A stretch of 13,487 nucleotides of DNA from positions 1 through 13,487 of the forward strand of contig JAKDKP010000009.1 of assembly GCA_030453285.1 (NCBI GenBank), in the 5' to 3' direction. Numbering within the stretch: the stretch's first letter is position 1; each line of letters opens with the position of its first letter. The translations under genes were made by a program, and so were the position numbers. The stretch is from Propionibacteriales bacterium. GTDB taxonomy: Bacteria > Actinomycetota > Actinomycetes > Propionibacteriales > Propionibacteriaceae. Below are positions 1 through 6,952 of this stretch, one piece after another. The notes under the pieces are model-generated. The model was given only the letters and a program-made list of their open reading frames with translations, was not told the DNA's origin and did no database searches.

Positions 1-85
1 TGCCCAGTTGCGGTCTGACCTGTCTCGTTCGGGATCGCCTGGCTCGCCCCTGTTTGGGTCGAGCCCGGGTGGGGCGCCTGGGCGG

Positions 86-676
86 TCACAGGACGGTGCG
101 CTGGGTGCTCTGCCGCGTACCGCCATCATCGACCCGTACGGCCAGGTGGGCCAACGCGGTCTCCAGACTGGCGGCCAGATCGGGGGCGATCCGGCCACGG
201 ATCTGCGAGACCAGATCGGCGATGTCGGTGCGGTCGTCGGCCGTCACCCGGATCGTCAGCTCGGGTGCTCGTGCTGTCCCACGCAGCAGCGCCCGCGAGT
301 CGGTGACACCCGGCATGGCATCCAGCTGGGCTTCGACCGCACGCCTGATCACTGCCGACGGCAGGGAAGTGGTGCCCCGGGTCGGGTCCTGGTGCAACCG
401 GAGCGCCTTGGCGTCGTCTCGGCGCGGCACCTGGGCGATGAACCAGCTCAGGCCGATCAGGGCGATCAGCAGACCGGCGACGCCCACCACGATCGGCAAC
501 CACACCAGGTCGGGCGCGGCAGCAAGATCAGGAAGCTGCGCATCGGCTGCGGGGAGTGTGATGCCACCGGGGCGCCATGGCGAGGCCAGGAGCCCGGCAG
601 CCAGTCCGCTGCAGAGCAGGATGAGGCCGATCAGGAACAGCAGGAGGCGGTTGCGTCCTCCGACGAGCTTGTACAC
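86..676 (-). CDS. AmaP-type membrane anchor protein of the Asp23 cluster
   Basis: This 196-residue protein is the last gene of the leftward envelope-stress cluster. Two hydrophobic segments are visible, at about residues 9-31 and 57-83, separated by a short Pro/Ala-rich stretch. A soluble domain follows (about 95-185) with the alternating alpha/beta character of the Asp23-like domain in alkaline shock response membrane anchor (AmaP) proteins. In Staphylococcus AmaP tethers Asp23 to the membrane; a similar role here is inferred from the domain plan and position. The start is GTG at 674-676, preceded by a GAGGAGAG-like ribosome site, and lies 14 bases after the stop of the upstream DUF6286-type gene. 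No T-rich terminator is visible in the 85 bases beyond its stop. The family assignment rests on topology and neighbours rather than on catalytic residues. Confidence 0.72.
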   Translation of the reverse strand: MYKLVGGRNRLLLFLIGLILLCSGLAAGLLASPWRPGGITLPAADAQLPDLAAAPDLVWLPIVVGVAGLLIALIGLSWFIAQVPRRDDAKALRLHQDPTRGTTSLPSAVIRRAVEAQLDAMPGVTDSRALLRGTARAPELTIRVTADDRTDIADLVSQIRGRIAPDLAASLETALAHLAVRVDDGGTRQSTQRTVL

Positions 677-690
677 GATTCTCTCCTCGC

Positions 691-1263
691 CTAGCGGACG
701 ACGGTACGGACGCGGACCGGGTCGGCGAGGCCGGTCGCGGTCAGTGCCTGGTGGACGGTGCCGGTGACCTGGTCCCGAATGCCCTGGGCGGCCTGATGTC
801 CTGCTGCGCCCTCGGTGTCAGGCATCCGTACGGTCAACTGCACGGCTCGGTTCCCAGCCTTGGCCGTGACACGGTCGACGCCATCGACCAGGTCGGCATG
901 GGCGGCGGCCAGCCGGGCGACCCCGCGACGGGAGATGACCAGCTCGGTGGAGGGCTCGTCGGACCCGGCGGCCGGTGCGTCGAGCCGCCACGCGCTGGGT
1001 GGTCCCGGCTTCACCGCGGCGATCAGGCAGACCAGGCCCAGCAGGGCAGCCACGACGGCGGCAGCAATCACCCACGGTGCATTCCATTGCTGGCCCGCGA
1101 CCGTGCTGCCCACCGATTCGAGCCAGCCTGGCCAACGTCCTTGAGCCAGGCGAGCCACGGCGGCCCACACGGCCAACCCACCCAGGGCCAGCAGGCACAA
1201 AGCCGCGATGACGGCCGGCACCCGGCGGGCGCTGCGGTGTCGTAGTGCTGGACTTCGGCTCAT
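691..1263 (-). CDS. DUF6286-type two-TM membrane protein of the Asp23 cluster
   Basis: This 190-residue protein begins with a basic N-terminus. Two hydrophobic segments follow (about 15-38 and 62-85), then a soluble domain of roughly 90 residues containing STELVISRRGVARLAAAHAD and a terminal stretch VRVRTVVR. The plan matches the DUF6286 proteins that sit beside Asp23/Gls24 genes in actinobacteria; no biochemical function is established. A longer reading frame reaches 1347, but ATG at 1261-1263 is preferred. It has AAGGAGG 8 bases upstream, and it overlaps the TGA of the preceding Asp23 gene in an ATGA junction, so translation is probably coupled. The soluble domain resembles that of the downstream AmaP-type protein, and both may be membrane partners of the two Asp23 proteins (inference). 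Confidence 0.7.
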   Translation of the reverse strand: MSRSPALRHRSARRVPAVIAALCLLALGGLAVWAAVARLAQGRWPGWLESVGSTVAGQQWNAPWVIAAAVVAALLGLVCLIAAVKPGPPSAWRLDAPAAGSDEPSTELVISRRGVARLAAAHADLVDGVDRVTAKAGNRAVQLTVRMPDTEGAAGHQAAQGIRDQVTGTVHQALTATGLADPVRVRTVVR

Positions 1264-1697
1264 GCCAACCGCCTCCTTGGTGATGGATCTGACCGCCCGG
1301 TGAGGGCCAGGTCGCCGCTGATACGCGTCGCCCCCGGGACGAGCCACGCCACCTCGATGTCGACCCGATGCACATCGATCCCGGTCAGGGCGGGCACCCT
1401 GGCCACGATGTGTTCGCGAATCCGTTCGGTCATCTGCCGCAGGGGAGCGGGGTAGGCCAGACCGACGGTGACGCGCAGGGTGGCCGTACGACCCGAGAGT
1501 TGTACGTCCACCTCGGGCCGCGCGGACAGGTCGGCCTGGCCGCCGATGCCCAGGACACCGCCGCTGTGACCGCCCGCCCCCGCGACCTCATTGGCCACCT
1601 GTCGGGCGACCTTGACGACAGCGCGTTCGGCAATCTCCAGCCGGCCGCGTGTCGGGTCGGTCACTCGACCGGCGACGTCCTGCGTGATGGTGGTCAT
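1260..1697 (-). CDS. Asp23/Gls24 family envelope stress protein (second copy)
   Basis: This 145-residue soluble protein has the features of the Asp23/Gls24 family. An N-terminal helix (RGRLEIAERAVVKVARQVAN, about residues 16-35) comes first. A beta strand carrying a VDVQLSGRTATLRVTVGLAY-like segment follows, then a helix starting PLRQMTERIREHIVARV, and a last strand IDVHRVDIEVAWLV. There is no membrane segment. The start is ATG at 1695-1697, which overlaps the TGA of the 59-residue membrane gene upstream. No clear Shine-Dalgarno site exists, so initiation probably depends on coupling. Its own TGA overlaps the ATG of the DUF6286-type gene. It is shorter than the first Asp23 copy (178 residues) and diverged from it, so the two are paralogues rather than a recent duplication. 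Confidence 0.82.
   Translation of the reverse strand: MTTITQDVAGRVTDPTRGRLEIAERAVVKVARQVANEVAGAGGHSGGVLGIGGQADLSARPEVDVQLSGRTATLRVTVGLAYPAPLRQMTERIREHIVARVPALTGIDVHRVDIEVAWLVPGATRISGDLALTGRSDPSPRRRLA
1272..1278 (-). promoter_or_regulatory. Ribosome binding site deciding the DUF6286-type start
   Basis: The minus strand reads AAGGAGG here, 8 bases before ATG 1263-1261. It lies inside the 3' end of the preceding Asp23 gene. It supports the short 190-residue reading over the longer open frame that reaches 1347. Confidence 0.75.
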
Positions 1698-1873
1698 CGG
1701 CGCGTGGCGCGTCCGAACAGCGCCTGGACGTCGAGCTTGCCCTCGAGCCATCGACCGACCAGCAGGCCGGCGGCGCCCATGACGAGGACGATCAGGAAGG
1801 CGCCGAAGCCGCCGAAGAAGGCGACGACGCCGAGCACGAGGCCGGTCAACAGGCCGATCTGACTGGTGGACAT
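1694..1873 (-). CDS. DUF2273-like small membrane protein (59 aa)
   Basis: This short gene is easily missed. Translation from ATG 1871-1873 gives 59 residues: MSTSQIGLLTGLVLGVVAFF, then a Gly/Phe-rich hydrophobic stretch to about residue 40, ending in a charged tail (RWLEGKLDVQALFGRATRR). The hydrophobic part could form one long or two short membrane helices in a hairpin. A GAGGAA ribosome site lies about 7 bases upstream. Its TGA overlaps the ATG of the next Asp23 gene in an ATGA junction. Size, hydrophobicity and position match the small DUF2273 proteins found in asp23 operons of Firmicutes, which are suspected membrane partners of Asp23. The family name is inferred; the coding call is strong because of the ribosome site, the overlap and the coherent membrane sequence. 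Confidence 0.8.
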   Translation of the reverse strand: MSTSQIGLLTGLVLGVVAFFGGFGAFLIVLVMGAAGLLVGRWLEGKLDVQALFGRATRR

Positions 1874-1915
1874 GAGTGGTTCCTCATCTGTGGATGTCGA
1901 AGTGGCGTTGGTGCC

Positions 1916-2452
1916 TCACTCGAGGCGGTCGGACGATCCCTGCTGACCCTGATCGGGGCGCTCATCCTTGTCATCCTCGGGCAGGTGCACGTCGGTGATG
2001 CTGACGTTGACCTCAATCACCTCGAGTCCGGTGCCGTACTCGACGGCGTCGATCACATTCTGTCGGATCGCATTGGCGACCTCGACCATCGAGGAGCCGT
2101 ACTCGGCAACGATGCTGACGTCGATCGCGGCCTGACGCTCGCCCTTCTCGACACTGACACCACCAGAGACATTGGTCTGCGAGCCGGGAATGCGCTCGGC
2201 CAACTGGCTGAACGCACGACGCGCGGCGTTGCCCATGGCGTACACGCCGGGAACCTCGCGGGCGGCGATGCCGGCCAGCTTCTGGACGACGGTCTCGGCG
2301 ATGGTGGTGTCACCCTGCTCGGTCTGCAGCGGGCCGACCTTCTTGGGCTCGGCCTGCTTGGCGGCCTGAGCAGCCTGGGCGTCGGAGCGCGCGCTGGCTT
2401 CCTCGGTGGTGGCCGGCAGGTCCTTGGCGGGCGTGATCTTGTTCTCAGCCAT
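1916..2452 (-). CDS. Asp23/Gls24 family envelope stress protein (first copy)
   Basis: This is the first gene of the leftward cluster, encoding a 178-residue soluble protein. A charged, Ala-rich N-terminal extension (about residues 1-45) precedes the Asp23 domain. The domain begins GDTTIAETVVQKLAGIAARE, continues through VPGVYAMGN, and has the family's alternating core (QAAIDVSIVAEYGSSMVEVA, then an IRQNVIDAVEYGTGLEVIEV-like helix and strand) ending VNVSITDVHLP. The C-terminal tail is acidic and Gln-rich. In staphylococci Asp23 is an abundant cytoplasmic protein held at the membrane by AmaP and induced by cell-envelope stress. The start is ATG at 2450-2452, with GAAGGGA-like ribosome site upstream; the open frame to 2515 is less likely. 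Forty-two bases separate it from the small membrane gene. Confidence 0.88.
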   Translation of the reverse strand: MAENKITPAKDLPATTEEASARSDAQAAQAAKQAEPKKVGPLQTEQGDTTIAETVVQKLAGIAAREVPGVYAMGNAARRAFSQLAERIPGSQTNVSGGVSVEKGERQAAIDVSIVAEYGSSMVEVANAIRQNVIDAVEYGTGLEVIEVNVSITDVHLPEDDKDERPDQGQQGSSDRLE

Positions 2453-2614
2453 GATGGTGGTCCCTTCACCTCGTGCGCCTCCGGTCGAGGCGCCCTCACA
2501 AGGACAGGACACCACCGCCGGCGAAGAATCACACCCGTTCGGAAAAATTCTTTGGACAAACTTTCGGAGTCGTTGCCGAGTCGGGCAGGGAGCTGGTCAT
2601 CTAGGGTGTCTGGC
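2453..2614. promoter_or_regulatory. Divergent promoter region, Asp23 cluster / asparaginase
   Basis: This 162-base gap lies between two divergently transcribed units. It contains an AT-rich island at about 2541-2563, unusual for this sequence, with the small inverted repeat TTTGGACAAA at 2551-2560. The asparaginase promoter is visible at its right end. I could not settle the promoter for the Asp23 cluster: TTGTCC and GGGTGT are present on the minus strand at 17-base spacing, but the latter is a poor -10. Confidence 0.5.
2602..2607 (+). promoter_or_regulatory. -10 element for a leaderless asparaginase mRNA
   Basis: TAGGGT fits the actinobacterial TANNNT -10 pattern. It ends 7 bases before GTG 2615, so the predicted start of transcription is the first base of the start codon. 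No Shine-Dalgarno site precedes the GTG, and no convincing -35 is seen. Confidence 0.6.
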
Positions 2615-3577
2615 GTGACTGATCCCATCGCCGTCGAAGTCATCCGCAACGGGTTCGTGGAGAGCGTGCATCATGCGAGAGCGGTGGTGACCGCAGCGGA
2701 TGGAAGTGTCGCGTACGGCTTCGGCGACGTCGAGACGCCGATGTATCCCCGCTCGTCCAGCAAGCCGATGCAGGCGGTCGGCATGCTGCGGCTGGGTCTC
2801 GATCTGGATGGTGAACTGCTCGCGCTGGCCGCTGCCTCCCACTCGGGCGAGGCCTTCCACCGCGAGGGCGTCCGTCGGATCCTGGCTGGCGTCGGCCTCG
2901 ACGAGCAGGCATTGCAGAACACCCCGGACCTGCCGATCGATGAACAGGCCAAGATCGACTGGATTCGCGAGGGCCATGGCCCGGAGCGGATCGCGATGAA
3001 CTGCTCCGGCAAGCACGGCGCCATGATCGCCACGGCGGTCAACGCCGGTCATGATCATCAGAACTACCTGGCTGTTGATCATCCGGTGCAGCAGGAGATC
3101 CTCGCCGCCATTGCCGATCTGAGCGGAGACGCGGTCAGTCATCCCACCATCGACGGCTGCGGAGCGCCGCTGGTGGCGGTTCCGTTGTCGGGACTGGCAC
3201 GGGCGTTCGGTCGGATTGCCGCAGCGACCGGCGGCCCGGAGCGACGGTTGGCCGATGCCTACCGTACGCATCCCGAATGGGCCTCGGGCACCAGGCGCGA
3301 TGAGGTCGAGTTGCATCGGGCCATCCCCGGACTGGTCTGCAAGGCCGGTGCCGAAGCCGTGCACGCGATCGGTCTGCCGGACGGTCGCGGTATTGCGCTC
3401 AAGATCAGCGACGGGACGCCACGGGCCCGCGCCGGGCTCGCGGCCGGCATCCTGATGCTGCTCGGGTACGAGCATCCGACGCTGGATGCCCATGCGCATG
3501 AGCCGGTGCTAGGACACGGTGAGCCGGTGGGGGAGATCCGGCCGGTCGGTGACCTGGCCGCGTTGCTGGGGATCTGA
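2615..3577 (+). CDS. L-asparaginase, Rhizobium etli AnsA (thermolabile/ class 3) type
   Basis: This 320-residue protein would hydrolyse L-asparagine to aspartate and ammonia; it has no signal peptide and is probably cytoplasmic. It belongs to the Asparaginase_II family (PF06089), unrelated to E. coli-type asparaginases. The residues known from R. etli ReAV are recognisable: a Ser-x-x-Lys pair in RSSSKPMQ (S47, K50), a serine in ASHSGE (S75), and a lysine in ALKISDG (K263). The zinc ligands correspond to C130 and K133 in NCSGKHG and C182 in DGCGAP. The open frame extends 630 bases upstream, antisense to an Asp23 gene, but similarity begins at GTG 2615, where the -10 element also points. Homology numbering is from memory of ReAV (S48/K51, S80/K263, C135/K138/C189); the fit has small offsets. 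It appears to be a single-gene transcription unit. Confidence 0.9.
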   Translation: MTDPIAVEVIRNGFVESVHHARAVVTAADGSVAYGFGDVETPMYPRSSSKPMQAVGMLRLGLDLDGELLALAAASHSGEAFHREGVRRILAGVGLDEQALQNTPDLPIDEQAKIDWIREGHGPERIAMNCSGKHGAMIATAVNAGHDHQNYLAVDHPVQQEILAAIADLSGDAVSHPTIDGCGAPLVAVPLSGLARAFGRIAAATGGPERRLADAYRTHPEWASGTRRDEVELHRAIPGLVCKAGAEAVHAIGLPDGRGIALKISDGTPRARAGLAAGILMLLGYEHPTLDAHAHEPVLGHGEPVGEIRPVGDLAALLGI

Positions 3578-3655
3578 CCCGACCGGAGCTGATGTCACCC
3601 AAGGCCAATCGTCGGCGACACGCGCGCCGGTCGTCGGCAAGTTCAGGTGGGCCCG

Positions 3656-3661
3656 TAGGCT
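3656..3661 (+). promoter_or_regulatory. -10 element for a leaderless phosphoglucomutase mRNA
   Basis: TAGGCT fits TANNNT and ends exactly 7 bases before GTG 3669, the same geometry as the asparaginase promoter. No Shine-Dalgarno site or clear -35 is seen. It would drive the phosphoglucomutase and GH65 pair. Confidence 0.55.
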
Positions 3662-3668
3662 CGCCGGT

Positions 3669-4409
3669 GTGAATTGGGAAGATTTCGACGCCGTCCTGTT
3701 CGACCTCGACGGGGTGCTCACCCCGACTGCCGAGGTGCACATGCGCGCCTGGCACAAGATGTTCGAGGAGTTCCTCACCACCCGGCCGGATGCGAAGCCG
3801 TACACCGAGGCCGACTACTTCGACCACATCGACGGCAAGCCGCGGTACGAGGGCGTCGCCGACTTCCTCGCCTCCCGCGACATCACCCTGCCCCAGGGCA
3901 CCCCGGATGATCATCCGAACGAGGAGACCGTCTGTGGGCTGGGCAATCGCAAGAACGACGCCTTCTCCGAGGTGCTGCGCCGCGACGGGGTCGAGGCCTA
4001 TCCGGGTTCGGTCCAGCTGCTCGATGAACTCGACCGTCGCAGGATCGCGATGGCGGTCGTCTCGTCCTCGCGCAACGCTCCCGCGGTGCTGGCCGCTGCC
4101 GGCATCGCCAACCGCTTCAAGGTTGTGGTGGACGGCAACGTCGCCGCCGACGAAGGTCTGGCGGGCAAGCCCCAGCCGGACACCTTCGTCGACGCGGCGG
4201 CCAAGCTCGACGTGCCGGTGGCGCGAGCCGTGGTGTTCGAAGACGCCACGTCGGGGGTTCGGGCCGGGCACGCCGGCGGATTCGGTCTGGTGGTCGGCGT
4301 CGACCGTGGCGCCGGCGCGGGACCGCTCACCGCGGCCGGCGCTGATCGCGTCGTCACCGATCTGGCCGAGCTGATCGCCGACTCGTCCGACGCCCAGACC
4401 AACGACTGA
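3669..4409 (+). CDS. pgmB: HAD-family beta-phosphoglucomutase
   Basis: This 246-residue HAD phosphatase-fold enzyme is predicted to convert beta-glucose 1-phosphate to glucose 6-phosphate. All four HAD motifs are present. Motif I is FDLDGVLTPTAEVH, with nucleophile D12 and acid/base D14. Motif II is SSSRNAP (S132-S134), motif III is AGKPQPDTF (K167), and motif IV is VVFEDATSGV (E191, D192). The helical cap (about 22-110) contains DGKPRYEGVADFL, typical of the beta-phosphoglucomutase subfamily. The open frame extends back to 3519 into the asparaginase gene; GTG 3669 is chosen because conserved sequence starts there and a -10 element lies 7 bases upstream. It is followed after 17 bases by a GH65 gene. 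The pairing matches Rv3400-Rv3401 in M. tuberculosis. The substrate could differ in stereochemistry or sugar, but the GH65 partner supports this call. Confidence 0.85.
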   Translation: MNWEDFDAVLFDLDGVLTPTAEVHMRAWHKMFEEFLTTRPDAKPYTEADYFDHIDGKPRYEGVADFLASRDITLPQGTPDDHPNEETVCGLGNRKNDAFSEVLRRDGVEAYPGSVQLLDELDRRRIAMAVVSSSRNAPAVLAAAGIANRFKVVVDGNVAADEGLAGKPQPDTFVDAAAKLDVPVARAVVFEDATSGVRAGHAGGFGLVVGVDRGAGAGPLTAAGADRVVTDLAELIADSSDAQTND

Positions 4410-4426
4410 AGGCCCAGGAGGTCGCC

Positions 4427-6904
4427 ATGTCCCGTTCAGCCGCCGATCCCCTGGACCGCCACCGCTTCCCGATCGACGAGTGGCGCCTGGTCGAAAGCTC
4501 GTACAGCACCGACGATCTAGGCGCCAGTGAAACCTGCTTCGCCGTCGGCAATGGTTACCTCGGCATGCGAGGCAATCCCGAGGAGGGGCGCGAATCGTAC
4601 GCGCACGGCACCTTCATCAACGGGTTCCACGAGACCTGGCCGATCCATCATGCCGAGGAGGCGTACGGCTTCGCCCAGACCGGGCAGACGATCGTCAACG
4701 TCCCCGACACCAAGGTGCTCAAGCTCTACGTCGACGACGAGCCACTGTTGCTGGCCGATGCCGATCTCGAGTCGTACGAGCGGAGCATCGACTTCGCCGC
4801 CGGTGTGCTGACCCGCGACCTGGTCTGGCGAACCCCGGCCGGCAAGCGGGTCAAGGTGAGCTCGACCCGGATGGTGTCCTTCACCGAGCGGCACCTGGCG
4901 ATCATGACCATGGAGGTGACCCTGCTCGACGGTGATGCCCCGGTGGTGATCAGTTCGCAGGTGCTCAACCGGCAGGACGGCAAGGACGAATACCACGTCA
5001 AGGATGCCGCGATGGGGTCCGGATTCGATCCCCGCAAGGCCCAAGGGTTCGCCTCCCGGGTGCTGGACCCGATCTCGACCTGGGCCGGTGACGACCGGAT
5101 CCTGATGGGCTATCGGTGCATGAACTCGGAGATGACCCTGGGTGTCGGTGTTGATCACACGATCGTCACCGACAACCCGTACGTGCCGATGCTGAGCGCT
5201 GAGAATGACTACGGAAAGATGGTCTATCGGGTCGACGCACGCGCCGGCCAGTCGATCGTGGTCACCAAGACCGTCGCCTACCACACGTCCAAGGGTGTCC
5301 CGGCTCGCGAACTCGTGGATCGGTGCGTGCGAACACTGGACCGCGTTCGCCGGCACGGCACCGAACTGCACCACGAGGAGCAGAAGCTGTGGCTGGATGA
5401 GTTCTGGGCCAACGCCGATGTGGAGATCCCCGGTCAGCCGGCCGTCCAGCAAGCCGTCCGTTGGAACCTGTTCCAGATCGCCCAGGCCTCCGCTCGGGCC
5501 GAGCAGAACGGCATCCCGGCCAAGGGGGTCACCGGCAGCGGGTACGAGGGCCACTACTTCTGGGACACCGAGATCTACGTGCTCCCGTTCCTGACCTACA
5601 CCTTGCCGGTGATGGCGCGCAACGCCCTGCGCTTCCGCTATCAGATGCTGCCATCGGCCCAACGTCGAGCCGCGGTGCTGTCACAGCGGGGGGCGCTGTT
5701 TCCCTGGCGGACGATCAACGGCGAGGAGGCGAGCGCCTATTACGCCGCCGGCACCGCGCAGTACCATATCGACGCCGACATCTCGTACGCCCTGTGTCGC
5801 TATGTCGAGGCCACCGGGGACGACGAGTTCATGCTTCGCGAAGGCGTCGACATCCTGGTCGAGACCGCCCGGATGTGGGCCGATCTCGGTTTTTGGCGCA
5901 GCAATGGTGGCGAGACGTTCAACATCCACGGCGTCACCGGGCCCGACGAATACACCACGGTGGTGAACAACAACCTGTTCACCAACGTGATGGCCAAGGA
6001 CAACCTGCAGAAGGCCGCCGATCACGTACGGAGGCTGCGCGACCTGTCACCCGACGGTTATGCCGCGCTGGCCGATCGCCTTGACCTCGACGAGGCCGAG
6101 ATCGAGGAATGGGAGCGGGCAGCCGCGGGGATGTCGATCCCGTTCGACGAGAACCTCGGCATCCACCCCCAGGATGATCACTTCCTCGACGGCGAGGTGT
6201 GGGAACTGGCGAAGACGCCCGAGGATCATCGGCCCTTGCTGCTGCACTACCACCCGCTGGTGATCTATCGGTTCCAGGTGCTCAAGCAGGCCGACGTGTG
6301 CATGGCCCTGTTCCTGCAGGGGGATTCATTCACCCAGGCTGAGAAGCGTGCCGACTTCGAGTACTACGACCCGATCACCACCGGCGACTCGACCCTGTCG
6401 GCAATCGTGCAGTCGATCATCGCCGCCGAGGTCGGTTATTACGAGATGGCGATGAACTACTTCCACGCCGGCCTGTTCGTCGACCTGGCCGATCTGCACG
6501 ACAACGCCTCCGAGGGGGTGCACGTCGCCTCCACCGGTGGCGTCTGGGCGATGCTGGTGCACGGGTTCGGCGGTCTGCGTGATCACCACGGTCGGGTGAA
6601 CCTCGACCCGCGGCTGCCCACCTCGTGGGAGCGGCTCACTTTCCGGTTGAACCTCGCCGGCAGCCGGGTTCGGGCCGACCTGACCTCCGACGAGCTCGTC
6701 CTCACCCTGGAGACCGGCGATCCGGTGACCGTACGTGTTCGCGACGAGCCGGTCGAGGTGTCGGGGACCATCATCGTTGCCCTCGCCGATCAGGGGCCCC
6801 GACTGCAGGGCGCCCTGGGCACCCTGCCGTTGATCTCCGGCCGCCGCGAGGACGGTTCCATGATCACCGCGGGCGTCCCCGACCCCTCGCTGCAGGATTC
6901 CTGA
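4427..6904 (+). CDS. Glycoside hydrolase family 65 protein (disaccharide phosphorylase or hydrolase)
   Basis: This 825-residue enzyme has the GH65 plan. An N-terminal beta-sandwich (about 20-280) contains GNGYLGMRGNPEEG. The (alpha/alpha)6 catalytic barrel spans about 335-700, and a C-terminal beta domain lies near 700-770. The general acid is E508 in TGPDEYTTVVNNN. GH65 members act on maltose, trehalose, kojibiose or related alpha-glucosides, most by phosphorolysis to beta-glucose 1-phosphate. The adjacent beta-phosphoglucomutase fits that product. The loop expected to hold phosphate reads TTGDSTLSAIVQS (D654-S663) instead of the His-containing SSLS...H form I associate with characterised phosphorylases, so hydrolysis or an altered phosphate site is possible. 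An AGGAGG site about 6 bases before ATG 4427 supports the start. There is no signal peptide. The length is slightly above Rv3401 (about 786). Confidence 0.88.
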   Translation: MSRSAADPLDRHRFPIDEWRLVESSYSTDDLGASETCFAVGNGYLGMRGNPEEGRESYAHGTFINGFHETWPIHHAEEAYGFAQTGQTIVNVPDTKVLKLYVDDEPLLLADADLESYERSIDFAAGVLTRDLVWRTPAGKRVKVSSTRMVSFTERHLAIMTMEVTLLDGDAPVVISSQVLNRQDGKDEYHVKDAAMGSGFDPRKAQGFASRVLDPISTWAGDDRILMGYRCMNSEMTLGVGVDHTIVTDNPYVPMLSAENDYGKMVYRVDARAGQSIVVTKTVAYHTSKGVPARELVDRCVRTLDRVRRHGTELHHEEQKLWLDEFWANADVEIPGQPAVQQAVRWNLFQIAQASARAEQNGIPAKGVTGSGYEGHYFWDTEIYVLPFLTYTLPVMARNALRFRYQMLPSAQRRAAVLSQRGALFPWRTINGEEASAYYAAGTAQYHIDADISYALCRYVEATGDDEFMLREGVDILVETARMWADLGFWRSNGGETFNIHGVTGPDEYTTVVNNNLFTNVMAKDNLQKAADHVRRLRDLSPDGYAALADRLDLDEAEIEEWERAAAGMSIPFDENLGIHPQDDHFLDGEVWELAKTPEDHRPLLLHYHPLVIYRFQVLKQADVCMALFLQGDSFTQAEKRADFEYYDPITTGDSTLSAIVQSIIAAEVGYYEMAMNYFHAGLFVDLADLHDNASEGVHVASTGGVWAMLVHGFGGLRDHHGRVNLDPRLPTSWERLTFRLNLAGSRVRADLTSDELVLTLETGDPVTVRVRDEPVEVSGTIIVALADQGPRLQGALGTLPLISGRREDGSMITAGVPDPSLQDS

Positions 6905-6952
6905 AGAAGTCCTTCCGCCCCGTGGGCAAGCGAGGAACGAACGCGTCGAAAG

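Noticed and set aside
45..76. Possible terminator after the AmaP-type gene (CGCCCC 45-50 with GGGGCG 71-76)
   Set aside because: Only a 6-bp stem around a 20-base loop and no T-tract; likely chance in GC-rich DNA.
2531..2561. General-stress-sigma-like promoter (GTTT ... GGGTGT on the minus strand) for the Asp23 cluster
   Set aside because: The elements are 21 bases apart, longer than the usual 14-17, and GGGTGT lacks the conserved A of GGGTAT.
1985..2614. In-frame upstream extension of the asparaginase reading frame (210 codons)
   Set aside because: It is antisense to a well-supported Asp23 gene, the translated sequence is low-complexity Gly/Leu/Asp typical of a shadow frame, and family similarity starts at 2615.
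4517..5662. Minus-strand 381-codon open frame opposite GH65
   Set aside because: Shadow of the GC-rich third positions of the GH65 gene; no recognisable motif or ribosome site.
6905..6952. Terminator between the convergent GH65 and permease genes
   Set aside because: No convincing inverted repeat or T-tract in the 48-base gap.
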